Shown here in pieces: positions 54,854-63,984 of a DNA stretch of 64,000 bases (the first letter of the stretch is position 1; the number at the start of each line of letters is the position of its first letter). The notes under the pieces were generated by a model. It saw nothing but the letters and a program-made list of their open reading frames with translations. It was not told the DNA's origin and did no database searches. Source of the DNA: Acidovorax sp. (GTDB lineage Bacteria > Pseudomonadota > Gammaproteobacteria > Burkholderiales > Burkholderiaceae_C); the NCBI GenBank assembly GCA_030692685.1, contig JAUXZO010000033.1, positions 1-64,000 of the forward strand. Direction: 5' to 3'. The position numbers were made by a program, and so were the translations under genes.

Positions 54854-56101
54854 ATGACCACGTTTTACGACGCCCTGGAAACCCGCGATCCGTCGGAGCG
54901 CGAGGCCGCACTGCTGGCCGCACTGCCCACCCAGGTGGCCCACGCCCAGGCGGCGTCGCCCGCGTTTGCGGGCATCCTGGCTGGCGTGGATGCCGCTGCG
55001 GTCACCACCCGCGCTGCGCTGGCGAAGTTGCCTGTGACACGCAAGTACGAGCTGCTGGAGCGCCAGCAGGCCGGGCGCGCGGCCAATGTGTTTGGGGGCT
55101 TCAGTGCGCTCGGTTTTGGCCCCGGCATGACCCGTGTGTTCGCCAGCCCCGGCACCATCTACGAACCCGAAGGCTCGCGGCGCGACTACTGGCGCATGGC
55201 GCGGGCCATCCATGCGGTGGGATTTCGCAGCGGTGAACTCATCCACAACAGCTTCAGCTACCACTTCGTGCCTGCGGGTTCGATGATGGAAACCGGCGCC
55301 CATGCGCTGGGCTGCACTGTGTTTCCGGGTGGCACAGGTCAGACCGAGCAGCAGGTGCAGGCCATGGCCGAGTTGCGCCCGGCGGGATATATCGGCACCC
55401 CCAGTTTCCTCAAGATCATTGTCGAGAAGGCGGCTGAAATGGGCGTTGCCCTGCCCACCGTGACCAAGGCGCTGGTCTCGGGCGAGGCCTTCCCCCCATC
55501 GCTGCGCGACTGGTTTGCCGAGCGCGGTATTGCGGGTTACCAGTGCTACGCCACGGCCGACCTGGGACTGATCGCTTACGAAACCTCTGCGCGCGAGGGC
55601 TTGGTGCTGGACGAGGGCGTGATTGTCGAGATCGTGCGCCCCGGCACGGGCGATCCGGTGCCGGAAGGCGAGGTGGGCGAACTCGTGGTGACCACGCTCA
55701 ACCCCGACTACCCGCTGATCCGCTTTGGCACCGGCGACCTGTCGGCGGTGTTGCCCGGCGTCTGCCCGACGGGCCGCACCAACACCCGCATCAAGGGATG
55801 GATGGGCCGTGCCGACCAGACCACCAAGGTGCGCGGCATGTTTGTGCACCCGGGCCAGATTGCGGCCATCGCCAAACGCTTTCCGCAGGTACTGCGCGCA
55901 CGGCTGGTGGTCAGCGGCGAGATGGCCAACGACCAGATGGTGCTGCAGGTGGAAACCGTGGAGACCGCCGAAGGCCTGGCGCGCCAGCTCTCGGACGCCA
56001 TCCGCGAAGTGACCAAACTGCGCGGCGACGTGCAGATGGTGCCGCCTGGCACCTTGCCAAATGACGGCAAGGTCATCGAAGACGCGCGCAGCTACCGCTG
56101 A
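54854..56101 (+). CDS. Phenylacetate-CoA ligase (PaaK)-like AMP-binding protein
   Basis: A 415-residue adenylate-forming enzyme of the PaaK-like group. Seen are GYQCYATADLGLIAYET (A5-like), RFGTGDLSAVLPG (A7-like), and RIKGWMGRADQTTKVRGMFV with the C-terminal domain (VHPGQIAAIAKRFP). The nucleotide P-loop, usually SSGTTGKP, is degenerate: ASPGTIYEPEGSRRD. Members of this subgroup are often next to branched-chain-type transporters in betaproteobacteria. The enzyme likely activates an aromatic or related acid imported by the upstream ABC system. The ATG overlaps no neighbour. Confidence 0.9.
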   Translation: MTTFYDALETRDPSEREAALLAALPTQVAHAQAASPAFAGILAGVDAAAVTTRAALAKLPVTRKYELLERQQAGRAANVFGGFSALGFGPGMTRVFASPGTIYEPEGSRRDYWRMARAIHAVGFRSGELIHNSFSYHFVPAGSMMETGAHALGCTVFPGGTGQTEQQVQAMAELRPAGYIGTPSFLKIIVEKAAEMGVALPTVTKALVSGEAFPPSLRDWFAERGIAGYQCYATADLGLIAYETSAREGLVLDEGVIVEIVRPGTGDPVPEGEVGELVVTTLNPDYPLIRFGTGDLSAVLPGVCPTGRTNTRIKGWMGRADQTTKVRGMFVHPGQIAAIAKRFPQVLRARLVVSGEMANDQMVLQVETVETAEGLARQLSDAIREVTKLRGDVQMVPPGTLPNDGKVIEDARSYR

Positions 56102-56462
56102 AAAAGGCCCAAAGCGGCGTCACACTGGGGCGCCCGCTGTGCTACGCCGGCTGGCTTACGAGCGCCTTGCATAAACCCTGCGCCGGGGCCGGGATGTCGC
56201 GTGTCTGCAGCAAGCGGCTCAGCTGGCCCACAAAACCCCTTGCGACAGCGCAAAAACTTTCGCGACGTTGCGCAGGAAACCGGCCTTGATCGCGCAGTGT
56301 TTACCCTAGCATTGCTCATCTATTTATAGCTGCAAGCGCTTTATTAATAAGCGCTACAGGCCATTTTTACTTAAAAACCCTGTCCCGCACGTGCTACGTA
56401 ATATCCGCAATGCCCCTGCAAACACCCCTCGCTATCATGGCCCGTCATTCACAGGAGCACCC
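56102..56462. other. 361-nt intergenic region with repeat A copy 7
   Basis: No gene recognised. It carries repeat A at 56321-56376 and a CAGGAGCACCC ribosome site directly before the Bug receptor ATG. No clear terminator for the ligase transcript was found. Confidence 0.45.
56321..56376 (+). repeat. Dispersed palindromic repeat A, copy 7
   Basis: TATAGCTGCAAGCGCTTTAT then TAATAAGCGCTACAGGCCAT and TTTTACTTAAAAA. Confidence 0.87.
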
Positions 56463-57449
56463 ATGAAAAAAATGCTGAAACTCGCACTGATCTCTGCAGC
56501 CGCAGCCACCGCATTCGGCGCCAGCGCGCAGGATTTTCCTGCCAAGGACAAGACTGTCACCATCGTGGTGCCCTTTGCTGCCGGCGGCCCCACCGACCGC
56601 GTCGCCCGCGACCTGGCCGAAGCCCTGCGCAAGCCCCTGGGTGTGAGCGTGGTGGTGGACAACACCGCGGGCGCGGGCAGCTCCATCGGCGCCGCCCGCG
56701 TGGCACGTGCCACACCCGACGGCTACACGCTGCTGCTCAACCACATCGGCATGTCCACCATGCCAGCGCTGTACCGCAAACTGTCGTTCAGCGTGCCCAA
56801 CGACTTTGAATACCTGGGCATGGTCAACGATGTGCCCATGACGCTGATCGCTCGCCCCACGATGCCTGCGAACAACATGAAAGAGCTGACCACCTGGATT
56901 GGCCAGAACAAGGGCAAGATCAACCTGGGCAACGCCGGCCTGGGCGCTGCGTCGCACCTGTGCGGCCTGATGTTCCAGGACGCCATGAAGGTTGAAATGA
57001 CCACGGTTCCGTACAAGGGCACGGCCCCCGCCATCACCGACCTGATCGGCGGCCAGATCGACCTGCTGTGCGACCAGACCACCAACACCACGCCGCAAAT
57101 CGAAGGCAAGAAGGTCAAGGCCTACGCCGTGACCACCAGCCAGCGCCTGACCACCCCCGCGCTGAAGGATTTGCCCACGTTGGCAGAGTCGGGCCTGAAG
57201 GACTTCAACGTCAGCATCTGGCACGGCCTATACGCCCCCAAGGGTACCCCCGCCGCTGTCGTGACCAAAATCAACGACGCGCTGAAGATTGCCCTGAAAG
57301 ACGCCGACTTCATCAAGAAGCAAGAAGGCCTGGGCGCCGTGGTGATCACCGACAAGCGCATCGAACCCGCCGAACACAAGAAGTTTGTGGCCGCCGAGAT
57401 CGAAAAGTGGGGTGCTGTGATCAAGGCAGCGGGGACTTTTGCGGACTGA
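56463..57449 (+). CDS. Bug-type tripartite tricarboxylate transporter receptor
   Basis: A 328-residue periplasmic receptor of the Bug/TctC family, a group greatly expanded in Comamonadaceae and Bordetella. Signal peptide MKKMLKLALISAAAATAFGA ending ASAQD. Characteristic segments are VTIVVPFAAGGPTDRVARDL, VDNTAGAGSSIGAARVA and VPYKGTAPAITDLIGGQIDL. No TctA/TctB membrane genes accompany it, as is typical for orphan Bug proteins. Its ligand is unknown. An intrinsic terminator follows. Confidence 0.95.
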   Translation: MKKMLKLALISAAAATAFGASAQDFPAKDKTVTIVVPFAAGGPTDRVARDLAEALRKPLGVSVVVDNTAGAGSSIGAARVARATPDGYTLLLNHIGMSTMPALYRKLSFSVPNDFEYLGMVNDVPMTLIARPTMPANNMKELTTWIGQNKGKINLGNAGLGAASHLCGLMFQDAMKVEMTTVPYKGTAPAITDLIGGQIDLLCDQTTNTTPQIEGKKVKAYAVTTSQRLTTPALKDLPTLAESGLKDFNVSIWHGLYAPKGTPAAVVTKINDALKIALKDADFIKKQEGLGAVVITDKRIEPAEHKKFVAAEIEKWGAVIKAAGTFAD

Positions 57450-57777
57450 TTGCCCCGAGACAGGTGGGCAGCGCCCGCCGAAACAAGCAAGAACAAAGGC
57501 CGTCCAACCGAAAGGTGGACGGCCTTTTTTACTGAGACATCCGTTTCGCTTCACGTAGCGACGGCCTTGTGAACAACAGACCATGGGCTGTCTATTCGCC
57601 CAGACAACGGATTGGCGTTCAATCGATCAACACCGTCTCGCAAGCGTGCCGCTGCGGATGAAACGCCTGATGCAGGTCAGTCCCCGGCCGACTCTTTCGG
57701 CCGCGATGCGGGTTATCCATCTGCATGGATCCAGGCGCCGCGCGTAAAACGATGAGCACACATATGAAAGGCTTCCC
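57450..57777. other. 328-nt intergenic region with terminator
   Basis: No gene recognised. A strong terminator lies at 57495-57530. The remaining 250 nt carries the promoter of the second Bug gene, not identified precisely. Confidence 0.5.
57495..57530 (+). terminator. Intrinsic terminator after first Bug gene
   Basis: AAAGGCCGTCCA and TGGACGGCCTTT pair perfectly over 12 bp around a 9-nt loop, followed by TTT. Confidence 0.93.
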
Positions 57778-58803
57778 ATGAACCGGCTCGCACAACATCG
57801 CCGCTCCACCCTCTCCGCCCTCATTGCCTTGGCGCTCGGCTCCATCACCGCACTGGCAACGACCACCGCACACGCCCAAGCCGCATGGCCCACCAAGCCC
57901 GTGCGCATCGTGGTGCCCTTTGCCCCCGGTGGCACCACCGACATCCTTGCGCGCGCACTGGTGCCCGACCTGAGTGCGGCCTTCGGTCAGCAATTCATTG
58001 TGGACAACCGCGCAGGTGCGGGCGGCAACGTGGGTGCTGACATCGTGGCCAAAGCGCCGGGTGATGGGTACACGCTGCTGATGGGCACGGTGGGCACCCA
58101 TGGCATCAACCGCGCGCTGTACGCCAAGCTGCCGTTCGACCCAATCAAGGACTTCATGCCCATCACGCTCGTGGCTGCGGTGCCCAACGTGATGGTGATG
58201 AATGCCGACAAGGCCAAACAAATGGGCGTGAAGAACGTGCAGGACTTCATCCGCGTCGCCAAGGCCAATCCGGGCAAGATGAACATGGCGTCCAGCGGCA
58301 ACGGCACGTCCATCCACCTGGCGGGCGAGTTGTTCAAAAGCATGACTGGCACCTTCATGCTGCACTTGCCCTACCGCGGCTCTGGCCCCGCGCTCATGGA
58401 CATGGTGGCTGGCAATGCCGACGTGATGTTCGACAACCTGCCTTCGTCCATGGCGCAGATCAAGGGCGGCAAGCTCACCGCACTTGCGGTGACAAGTTCG
58501 CAGCGCTCCAGCGCGCTTCCGGATGTGCCCACGGTGGAACAGGCCGGTGGTCCCACGCTAAAGGGCTACGAAGCCAGTTCTTGGTTTGGCCTGCTGGCCC
58601 CTGCGGGCACGCCCCCAGAGGTCGTGAACCGCATCCAGCAAGAAGTCGCCAAGTCACTGGCATCGCCCGCGATGAAAGAACGGTTGGTGGCGCAGGGCGC
58701 CATTCCCGGCGGCAATACGCCCGCTGAGTTTGCCAAGCACATTGACGCAGAGCACAAGAAATGGGCGGGCGTGGTGAAGGCGTCGGGGGCGAAGGTGGAT
58801 TAA
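57778..58803 (+). CDS. Bug-type tripartite tricarboxylate transporter receptor
   Basis: A 341-residue periplasmic receptor, paralogue of the gene just upstream. Signal peptide [20 protein letters not shown] ending AHAQA. Family segments [37 protein letters not shown] and [20 protein letters not shown] are intact. No membrane components are nearby. GGCTTCCC precedes the ATG, so the ribosome site is weak. It converges on the GyrI-like gene with 33 nt between stops. Confidence 0.95.
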   Translation: MNRLAQHRRSTLSALIALALGSITALATTTAHAQAAWPTKPVRIVVPFAPGGTTDILARALVPDLSAAFGQQFIVDNRAGAGGNVGADIVAKAPGDGYTLLMGTVGTHGINRALYAKLPFDPIKDFMPITLVAAVPNVMVMNADKAKQMGVKNVQDFIRVAKANPGKMNMASSGNGTSIHLAGELFKSMTGTFMLHLPYRGSGPALMDMVAGNADVMFDNLPSSMAQIKGGKLTALAVTSSQRSSALPDVPTVEQAGGPTLKGYEASSWFGLLAPAGTPPEVVNRIQQEVAKSLASPAMKERLVAQGAIPGGNTPAEFAKHIDAEHKKWAGVVKASGAKVD

Positions 58804-58836
58804 CGCCAGAAACCCGATGGAGCGAGGGCGTCGCCG

Positions 58837-59445
58837 TCACGCCATGGGTTGGCGAATGACGGTACGCCACCTCTCGGGAGCTGCCTTGCGAATGTCGCTC
58901 AGATAGATCTCATGGTGCTTTCCAGCCCGTGACGCCCGTGCATCAATGAAGTCGTGGACCCGCTGTATGGTGGGCCCCTCTTCCGTGAAAGGCCCAAGGT
59001 GCAACACCTGGGCACACCGACCCTCGGTGAAATCCTCCAACCGCAACCGCTCCACCGCAGGCAGCGACTTCTTGCGCTTTACCTCTGCGATGGCACCGGC
59101 GATGATCTCCCGCGTGACAAAGGGTGGCTGCATGATCATCATCGTCCACTTCCACTGCGCCCGGTCATTGGCGGCGAATGCGGACATGTCATCCGCCCAC
59201 CACAGACCTTCCAGCGGCATCACCGCATAGTCGACCGCCTGTGTGCCCTTCTTGACCATGAATTTGGCCGTGTAGGAAACTGCGAACAAGGCCTCAACCG
59301 CCTGAACATAGGATTCCGAACCTGTGGGATCGCCTGCTCCGTCTACCATCAGGAAGCGGAACGTGGGAACGTCGACTTCGACGACGTTGCGCATCGATGG
59401 CTGGTACAGGTTCTTGAGGTCTTTCTTCAGGTCAATTTTTGCCAT
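58837..59445 (-). CDS. GyrI-like small-molecule-binding domain protein
   Basis: A 202-residue soluble protein of the GyrI-like (AraC-effector-binding/SOUL-type fold) group, starting MAKIDLKKDLKNLYQPSMRN and containing VDVPTFRFLMVDGAGDPTGS, VMPLEGLWWADDMSAF and LEDFTEGRCAQVLHLGPFTE. No DNA-binding domain is attached, so it is a stand-alone ligand-binding domain; function unknown. It may be co-transcribed with the DUF1840 gene 30 nt upstream. ATG 59445 chosen over an in-frame GTG eight codons upstream. Confidence 0.88.
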   Translation of the reverse strand: MAKIDLKKDLKNLYQPSMRNVVEVDVPTFRFLMVDGAGDPTGSESYVQAVEALFAVSYTAKFMVKKGTQAVDYAVMPLEGLWWADDMSAFAANDRAQWKWTMMIMQPPFVTREIIAGAIAEVKRKKSLPAVERLRLEDFTEGRCAQVLHLGPFTEEGPTIQRVHDFIDARASRAGKHHEIYLSDIRKAAPERWRTVIRQPMA

Positions 59446-59475
59446 CAGCTTAACCAAATCGACCGGCAAGCATGG

Positions 59476-59802
59476 TCATACGCCCCAGACCACGTCCGCC
59501 TTCTCCGCAGCACTCTTGCGCAGCATTTCGATGAAAGGCGCTGCGCGCTGGCGCAGTTTCACCATCTCGGCACGGCCACCTTGGTCTTCCTCCTCCTCGG
59601 CGTCCTTGCCCTCCTGGGCTGGCTGCTGTGCTTCGCTGGCCTTCACAGCCGCTTCCAGCGCGGAGATCGCGTCAGGGATCTGCGCAGCGGTCACGATGCC
59701 GCTGCTGCCAGGGGTCTTGCCGATGATCTCCAGGATCTGACGGCCCTGGGGTTCCAGCATGATCAGATCGGCAGTGGCTTTGGACTTGAATTTGTAGAGC
59801 AT
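59476..59802 (-). CDS. DUF1840 family protein
   Basis: A 108-residue acidic protein with the DUF1840 pattern: MLYKFKSKATADLIMLEPQG, then QILEIIGKTPGSSGIVTAAQ, a charged low-complexity stretch (GKDAEEEEDQGG), and LRQRAAPFIEMLRKSAAEKA ending DVVWGV. The family is small and largely restricted to betaproteobacteria; its role is unknown. First gene of a two-gene unit with the GyrI-like gene, divergent from the monooxygenase fusion. Confidence 0.92.
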   Translation of the reverse strand: MLYKFKSKATADLIMLEPQGRQILEIIGKTPGSSGIVTAAQIPDAISALEAAVKASEAQQPAQEGKDAEEEEDQGGRAEMVKLRQRAAPFIEMLRKSAAEKADVVWGV

Positions 59803-60197
59803 GGTGTGACGTGTTCTTTCAGGTTGCAGTCGTTGCAGGACGTAGTTGTCGGTCGTCGTCTTCGCAGTTGCGCTTCGCGGTGGTTGCTTCTTGTATGGAT
59901 AGTTTGCACGCCCGTATGAAACGGGTCACCCATTGTGCGCCGGAGACGGCATTGGTCGAGGCGCGTGTAAAGCCATCCATGCTGGCTTGAACCGGAAGAC
60001 AGTGGCGGCCTGGTGCAGCCAGCACACACACCCTACGGTATTGCCACGCTCCGCAACGCCCTGTGCGGCCTGCGCCTGCCCGCATGCAGGCCACCGCGCA
60101 CTCAGCCTGTCGGATATACAGGCACAAAGCAGCAGGGAGCGCTGTTTTCGGGAACGCCCCATTGACAGCATTTTGTTTAAGCCTAAACTATTTTCCT
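59803..60197. other. 395-nt divergent intergenic region
   Basis: No gene recognised. Near the plus-strand gene it holds a consensus -35 TTGACA (60163-60168) and a palindrome GTTTA-AGCC-TAAAC (60175-60188), described separately. For the DUF1840 gene no clear promoter was read. Confidence 0.45.
60163..60189 (+). promoter_or_regulatory. Promoter and MarR-type operator of the monooxygenase operon
   Basis: TTGACA is followed after 15 nt by TAAACT (60184-60189), which overlaps the palindrome GTTTA-AGCC-TAAAC. The ATG at 60198 comes 8 nt after the -10-like box with no ribosome site between, so the transcript may be leaderless. A MarR gene in the same operon is the natural candidate to bind the palindrome. 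Confidence 0.5.
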
Positions 60198-62560
60198 ATG
60201 AACATCCTCTGCATTGGCGGCGGGCCCGCAGGCCTCTACTTCGCACTGCTCATGAAGCAGCAAAACCCAGCCCACCAGGTGACGGTGGTCGAACGCAACC
60301 GGCCGTTTGACACCTTCGGCTGGGGCGTGGTGCTGTCAGACCAGACGCTCGGCAATCTCAGGGCGGCAGACGCGCCCACCGCCGCGCTGATCGGCGATGC
60401 GTTCAACCATTGGGACGACATCGAGGTTTTCTTCAAGGGCCGCAGCGTGCGCTCCACCGGCCACGGTTTTTGCGGCATTGGGCGCAAGCGCTTACTCAAT
60501 ATCTTGCAAGAGCGCTGCATGGCGGTGGGGGTGGACCTGGTGTTCGAGACCGACGTGGCCGACGACCAGACACTGGCCGCGCAATACAACGCCGACCTGG
60601 TGATTGCCTGCGACGGGCTGAACAGCCGCATCCGTACGCGCTACGCCAGCACCTACCAGCCCGACATCGACCTGCGCGAGTGCCGCTTTGTCTGGCTGGG
60701 CACGCACAAAAAACTCGATGCTTTTACGTTTGCCTTCGAGCAGACCGAACATGGCTGGTTTCAGGCACACGCCTATCAGTTCGACGCCGACACCTCCACC
60801 TTCATCATCGAAACGCCCGAGGCGGTGTGGAAGGCCCACGGCCTGGACGCCATGGAGCAGCCCGAGGCCATTGCGTTTTGCGAGAAGCTGTTTGCCAAGT
60901 ACCTGGACGGCAACGCGCTCATCAGCAACGCCACGCACCTGCGCGGCTCGGCCAACTGGATTCGGTTTCCGCGTGTGATCTGCAACACCTGGGTGCACCG
61001 CGAATCCATTGGCGGCAAGCCTGTGCCATCGTGCTGATGGGCGATGCGGCGCACACCGCGCATTTTTCGATTGGCAGCGGCACCAAGCTGGCGCTCGAAG
61101 ATGCGATTGATCTGGCCAACGAGTTTGCCACCGGGTTGCCCATCGACGACGTGCTGCAGCACTACGAAGCCCGCCGCAGCATCGAGGTGCTCAAGATCCA
61201 GAACGCCGCGCGCAACTCCACCGAGTGGTTCGAGAACGTGGAGCGCTATGCGGGCATGGAAGTAGAACAATTTTCGTACTCGTTACTCACGCGCAGCCAG
61301 CGCATCAGCCACGAGAACCTGCGCCTGCGCGATGCGGCGTGGCTGGAAGGATATGAAGCGTGGCTGGCTGGCGGCAAGGCTGCTGTACCTCCCATGCTCA
61401 CCCCCTTCACGCTGCGCGACTGCACGCTCAAGAACCGGATCGTGGTCTCGCCCATGGCCACCTACAGCGCGGTCGATGGTGTGCCGCAGGACTTTCACCT
61501 GGTGCACCTGGGCGCTCGCGCGCTGGGTGGTGCTGCGCTGGTGATGGTGGAGATGACCAGCCCCACGCCCGAAGGCCGCATCACCCCCGCCTGCACGGGC
61601 CTGTGGAACGACGCGCAACAAGCGGCGTTTGCACGCATCGTGAGCTTTGTGCACGGCAGCAGCACGGCCAAGATCGGCCTGCAACTGGGCCACAGCGGCC
61701 CCAAGGGCTCCACGCGCGTGGGCTGGGAGGGCACGGACGAACCGCTGGCCGCCGACGACCCGCATGGCAACTGGCCCCTGCTGGCCGCAAGCCCCATCGC
61801 TTATGGCGAACAGAACCAGACACCCGCCGCCATGACCCGCGCCGACATGGACCGGATGACCGCAGCCTTCGTCGCCAGCGCCCAGCGCGCCGTGGCCTGC
61901 GGGTTTGACTGGCTGGAGCTGCACTGCGCCCACGGCTACCTGCTGGCCAGCTTCATCAGCCCCCTGACCAACCAGCGCACCGACGACTACGGCGGCAGCC
62001 TGGACAACCGCTGCCGTTACCCGCTGGAGGTGTTTGCCGCACTGCGCGCCGTGTGGCCCCAAGGCAAGCCACTAAGCGTGCGCATCTCGGCCCACGACTG
62101 GGCGCCCGGCGGCACCACCGCGGACGATGCCGTGGCGATGGCGCGCCTGTTCAAGGCGGCCGGCGCCGACCTTATCGACGTCTCGTCGGGCCAGACCACC
62201 CGCGCCGCTAAACCCGTGTATGGCCGCATGTACCAGACACCATTTGCCGACCGCATCCGCAACGAGGTGGGCATTGCCGCCATGGCCGTGGGCGCCATCA
62301 CCGAGGCCGACCAGGCCAACAGCATCGTCGCCGCTGGTCGTGCCGACCTGTGCGCCATCGCCCGCCCCCACCTCGCAGACCCGGCCTGGACACAACACGC
62401 CGCAGCACAACTGAGCCCCATGGCGGCCGCCCACATCGACTGGCCCGCGCAGTACTGGAGCGGTCGCGACCAGATGCTGCGCGAGATTTCGAAGCAAAAA
62501 CAGGTGCTAGCGCAGGTCAATCAAGCGCAAGCAGCTATCAAAACAGAAGCAATCGAGTAA
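60198..62560 (+). pseudogene. Flavin monooxygenase/old-yellow-enzyme fusion (2-aminobenzoyl-CoA or salicylyl-CoA type), frameshifted
   Basis: Two overlapping frames (60198-61037 and on to 62560) together make a 787-residue bifunctional enzyme. The N-terminal half is a class A flavin monooxygenase: [31 protein letters not shown] and, after the shift, [17 protein letters not shown]. The C-terminal half is an OYE-like NADH:flavin oxidoreductase ([50 protein letters not shown]). This architecture is known from 2-aminobenzoyl-CoA monooxygenase/reductase and proteins annotated salicylyl-CoA 5-hydroxylase. GTGCCATCG at 61023-61031 lacks one C: CCC ATC restores PIVLMGD. The C-terminal tail derives from repeat A. 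Followed by MarR and crotonase genes. Confidence 0.88.
62501..62545 (-). repeat. Dispersed palindromic repeat A, copy 8 (degenerate, encodes protein tail)
   Basis: On the minus strand it reads GATAGCTGCTTGCGCTTGAT then TGACCTGCGCTAGCACCTG, a diverged copy lying in frame at the end of the fusion gene and encoding about [15 protein letters not shown]. Confidence 0.65.
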
Positions 62561-62566
62561 ACCAAC

Positions 62567-63058
62567 ATGGATCTCGAAGCCCGCATGCACGATGCCGCCC
62601 CGAGCGAGCACCCCGAGGCCCTGCGACTGTGGCTGCGCATGCTGACCTGTACGCAGCTCATCGAAAAGCAGGTGCGCAGCCAGCTGCGCGCGCAGTTCGA
62701 CACCACCTTGCCGCGCTTTGATTTGATGGCGCAGCTGGAGCGCGCGCCCGATGGCATGAAGATGAAAGACCTCTCGCGCCGCATGATGGTGACAAGCGGC
62801 AACATCACCGGCATCACCGACCAGTTGGTGGCCGAAGGGCTGGTGGAGCGCATGGACGTGGCGGGGGACCGTCGCGCCTACCTGGTGCGCCTCACGCCCC
62901 AAGGCCGCGAGCAGTTCAACACCATGGCGCGCCAGCACGAGCAGTGGATCGTCGGGGCATTTGCCACGCTGGGCGAGCGCGATATCGCCACCTTGTATCG
63001 ACTGCTGGGCAAGGTGAAAGAACACACCCAACACCACTCTTTGGAGACGTCTGAATGA
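62567..63058 (+). CDS. MarR family transcriptional regulator
   Basis: A 163-residue MarR protein with winged helix-turn-helix: [20 protein letters not shown], then [20 protein letters not shown] and the wing [11 protein letters not shown]. The dimerisation helices are at both ends. It starts 6 nt after the monooxygenase fusion and its stop overlaps the crotonase start (ATGA), so it is part of this aromatic-CoA operon and probably responds to a CoA-thioester intermediate. The palindrome at 60175-60188 is a candidate target. Confidence 0.93.
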   Translation: MDLEARMHDAAPSEHPEALRLWLRMLTCTQLIEKQVRSQLRAQFDTTLPRFDLMAQLERAPDGMKMKDLSRRMMVTSGNITGITDQLVAEGLVERMDVAGDRRAYLVRLTPQGREQFNTMARQHEQWIVGAFATLGERDIATLYRLLGKVKEHTQHHSLETSE

Positions 63059-63909
63059 AGCACTACATCGGGGCGAGCAACCCCATGCGCGAGCAGTTCA
63101 ACCCGCAGGCCAGTTACGTGGCCGAGCACTTCGCGTGGAGCTTTGACGGCGGCGTGGGCACCGTCACGCTGAACCGGCCGGACCGCAAGAACCCGCTCAC
63201 GTTTCAAAGCTATTCGGAGCTGCGCGATTTTTTCTACGCATTGCGTTTTGCCACCGACGTGAAGGCCATCGTCGTCACCGGCGCGGGCGGCAACTTCTGC
63301 TCGGGCGGGGACGTGCACGAGATCATCGGCCCGCTCACCACCATGACCATGCCCGAGATGCTGGAGTTCACACGCATGACGGGCGACCTCATCAAAGCCA
63401 TCCGCGCCTGCCCGCAGCCGGTGCTGGGCGCCATTGACGGCATCTGCGCCGGGGCGGGCGCCATGATGGCGCTGGCCTGCGACATGCGCTACGGCACCGA
63501 GGCGACCAAAACCGCTTTTCTCTTCACCCGCGTGGGTCTGGCGGGTGCCGACATGGGCGCCTGCGCGCTGTTGCCGCGCATGATCGGCCAGGGCCGCGCC
63601 AGCGAGCTGCTGTTCACCGGCCGCGCGATGACCGCGCACGAGGGGCTGGCCTGGGGCTTCTTCAACGATTTGTTCGACAGCGCCGACCTGCTGGCCAACG
63701 TGCAGGCCACCGCGCGTACGCTGGCCAGCGGCCCCACCTTTGCCCACGGCATGACCAAGACCATGCTGAGCCAGGAATGGAGCATGACCATCGAACAGGC
63801 CATTGAGGCCGAGGCGCAGGCGCAGGCCATCTGCATGCAGACCGAAGACTTCCGACGCGCGTATGAGGCGTTTGCCGCCAAGCAGAAGCCCGTGTTCCAG
63901 GGAGATTAG
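63055..63909 (+). CDS. Crotonase family protein (enoyl-CoA hydratase/isomerase-like) with altered active site
   Basis: A 284-residue crotonase. Oxyanion-hole regions [12 protein letters not shown] and [17 protein letters not shown] are intact. The first hydratase Glu position is Met ([11 protein letters not shown]) and the second is not Glu either ([18 protein letters not shown]), but an Asp occurs at the place used by dienoyl-CoA isomerase and 4-chlorobenzoyl-CoA dehalogenase. It is therefore more likely an isomerase or hydrolase than a hydratase. Being fused by ATGA to the MarR gene in a 2-aminobenzoyl-CoA-type operon, it may act on the non-aromatic CoA product. Confidence 0.9.
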   Translation: MKHYIGASNPMREQFNPQASYVAEHFAWSFDGGVGTVTLNRPDRKNPLTFQSYSELRDFFYALRFATDVKAIVVTGAGGNFCSGGDVHEIIGPLTTMTMPEMLEFTRMTGDLIKAIRACPQPVLGAIDGICAGAGAMMALACDMRYGTEATKTAFLFTRVGLAGADMGACALLPRMIGQGRASELLFTGRAMTAHEGLAWGFFNDLFDSADLLANVQATARTLASGPTFAHGMTKTMLSQEWSMTIEQAIEAEAQAQAICMQTEDFRRAYEAFAAKQKPVFQGD

Positions 63910-63984
63910 GAATGAAGGTGTGGAGGAACCCGCCCCGGCCCGCTCATCCGTGTTTTCTATGCACCCGCCATTCGATCCACTAAA

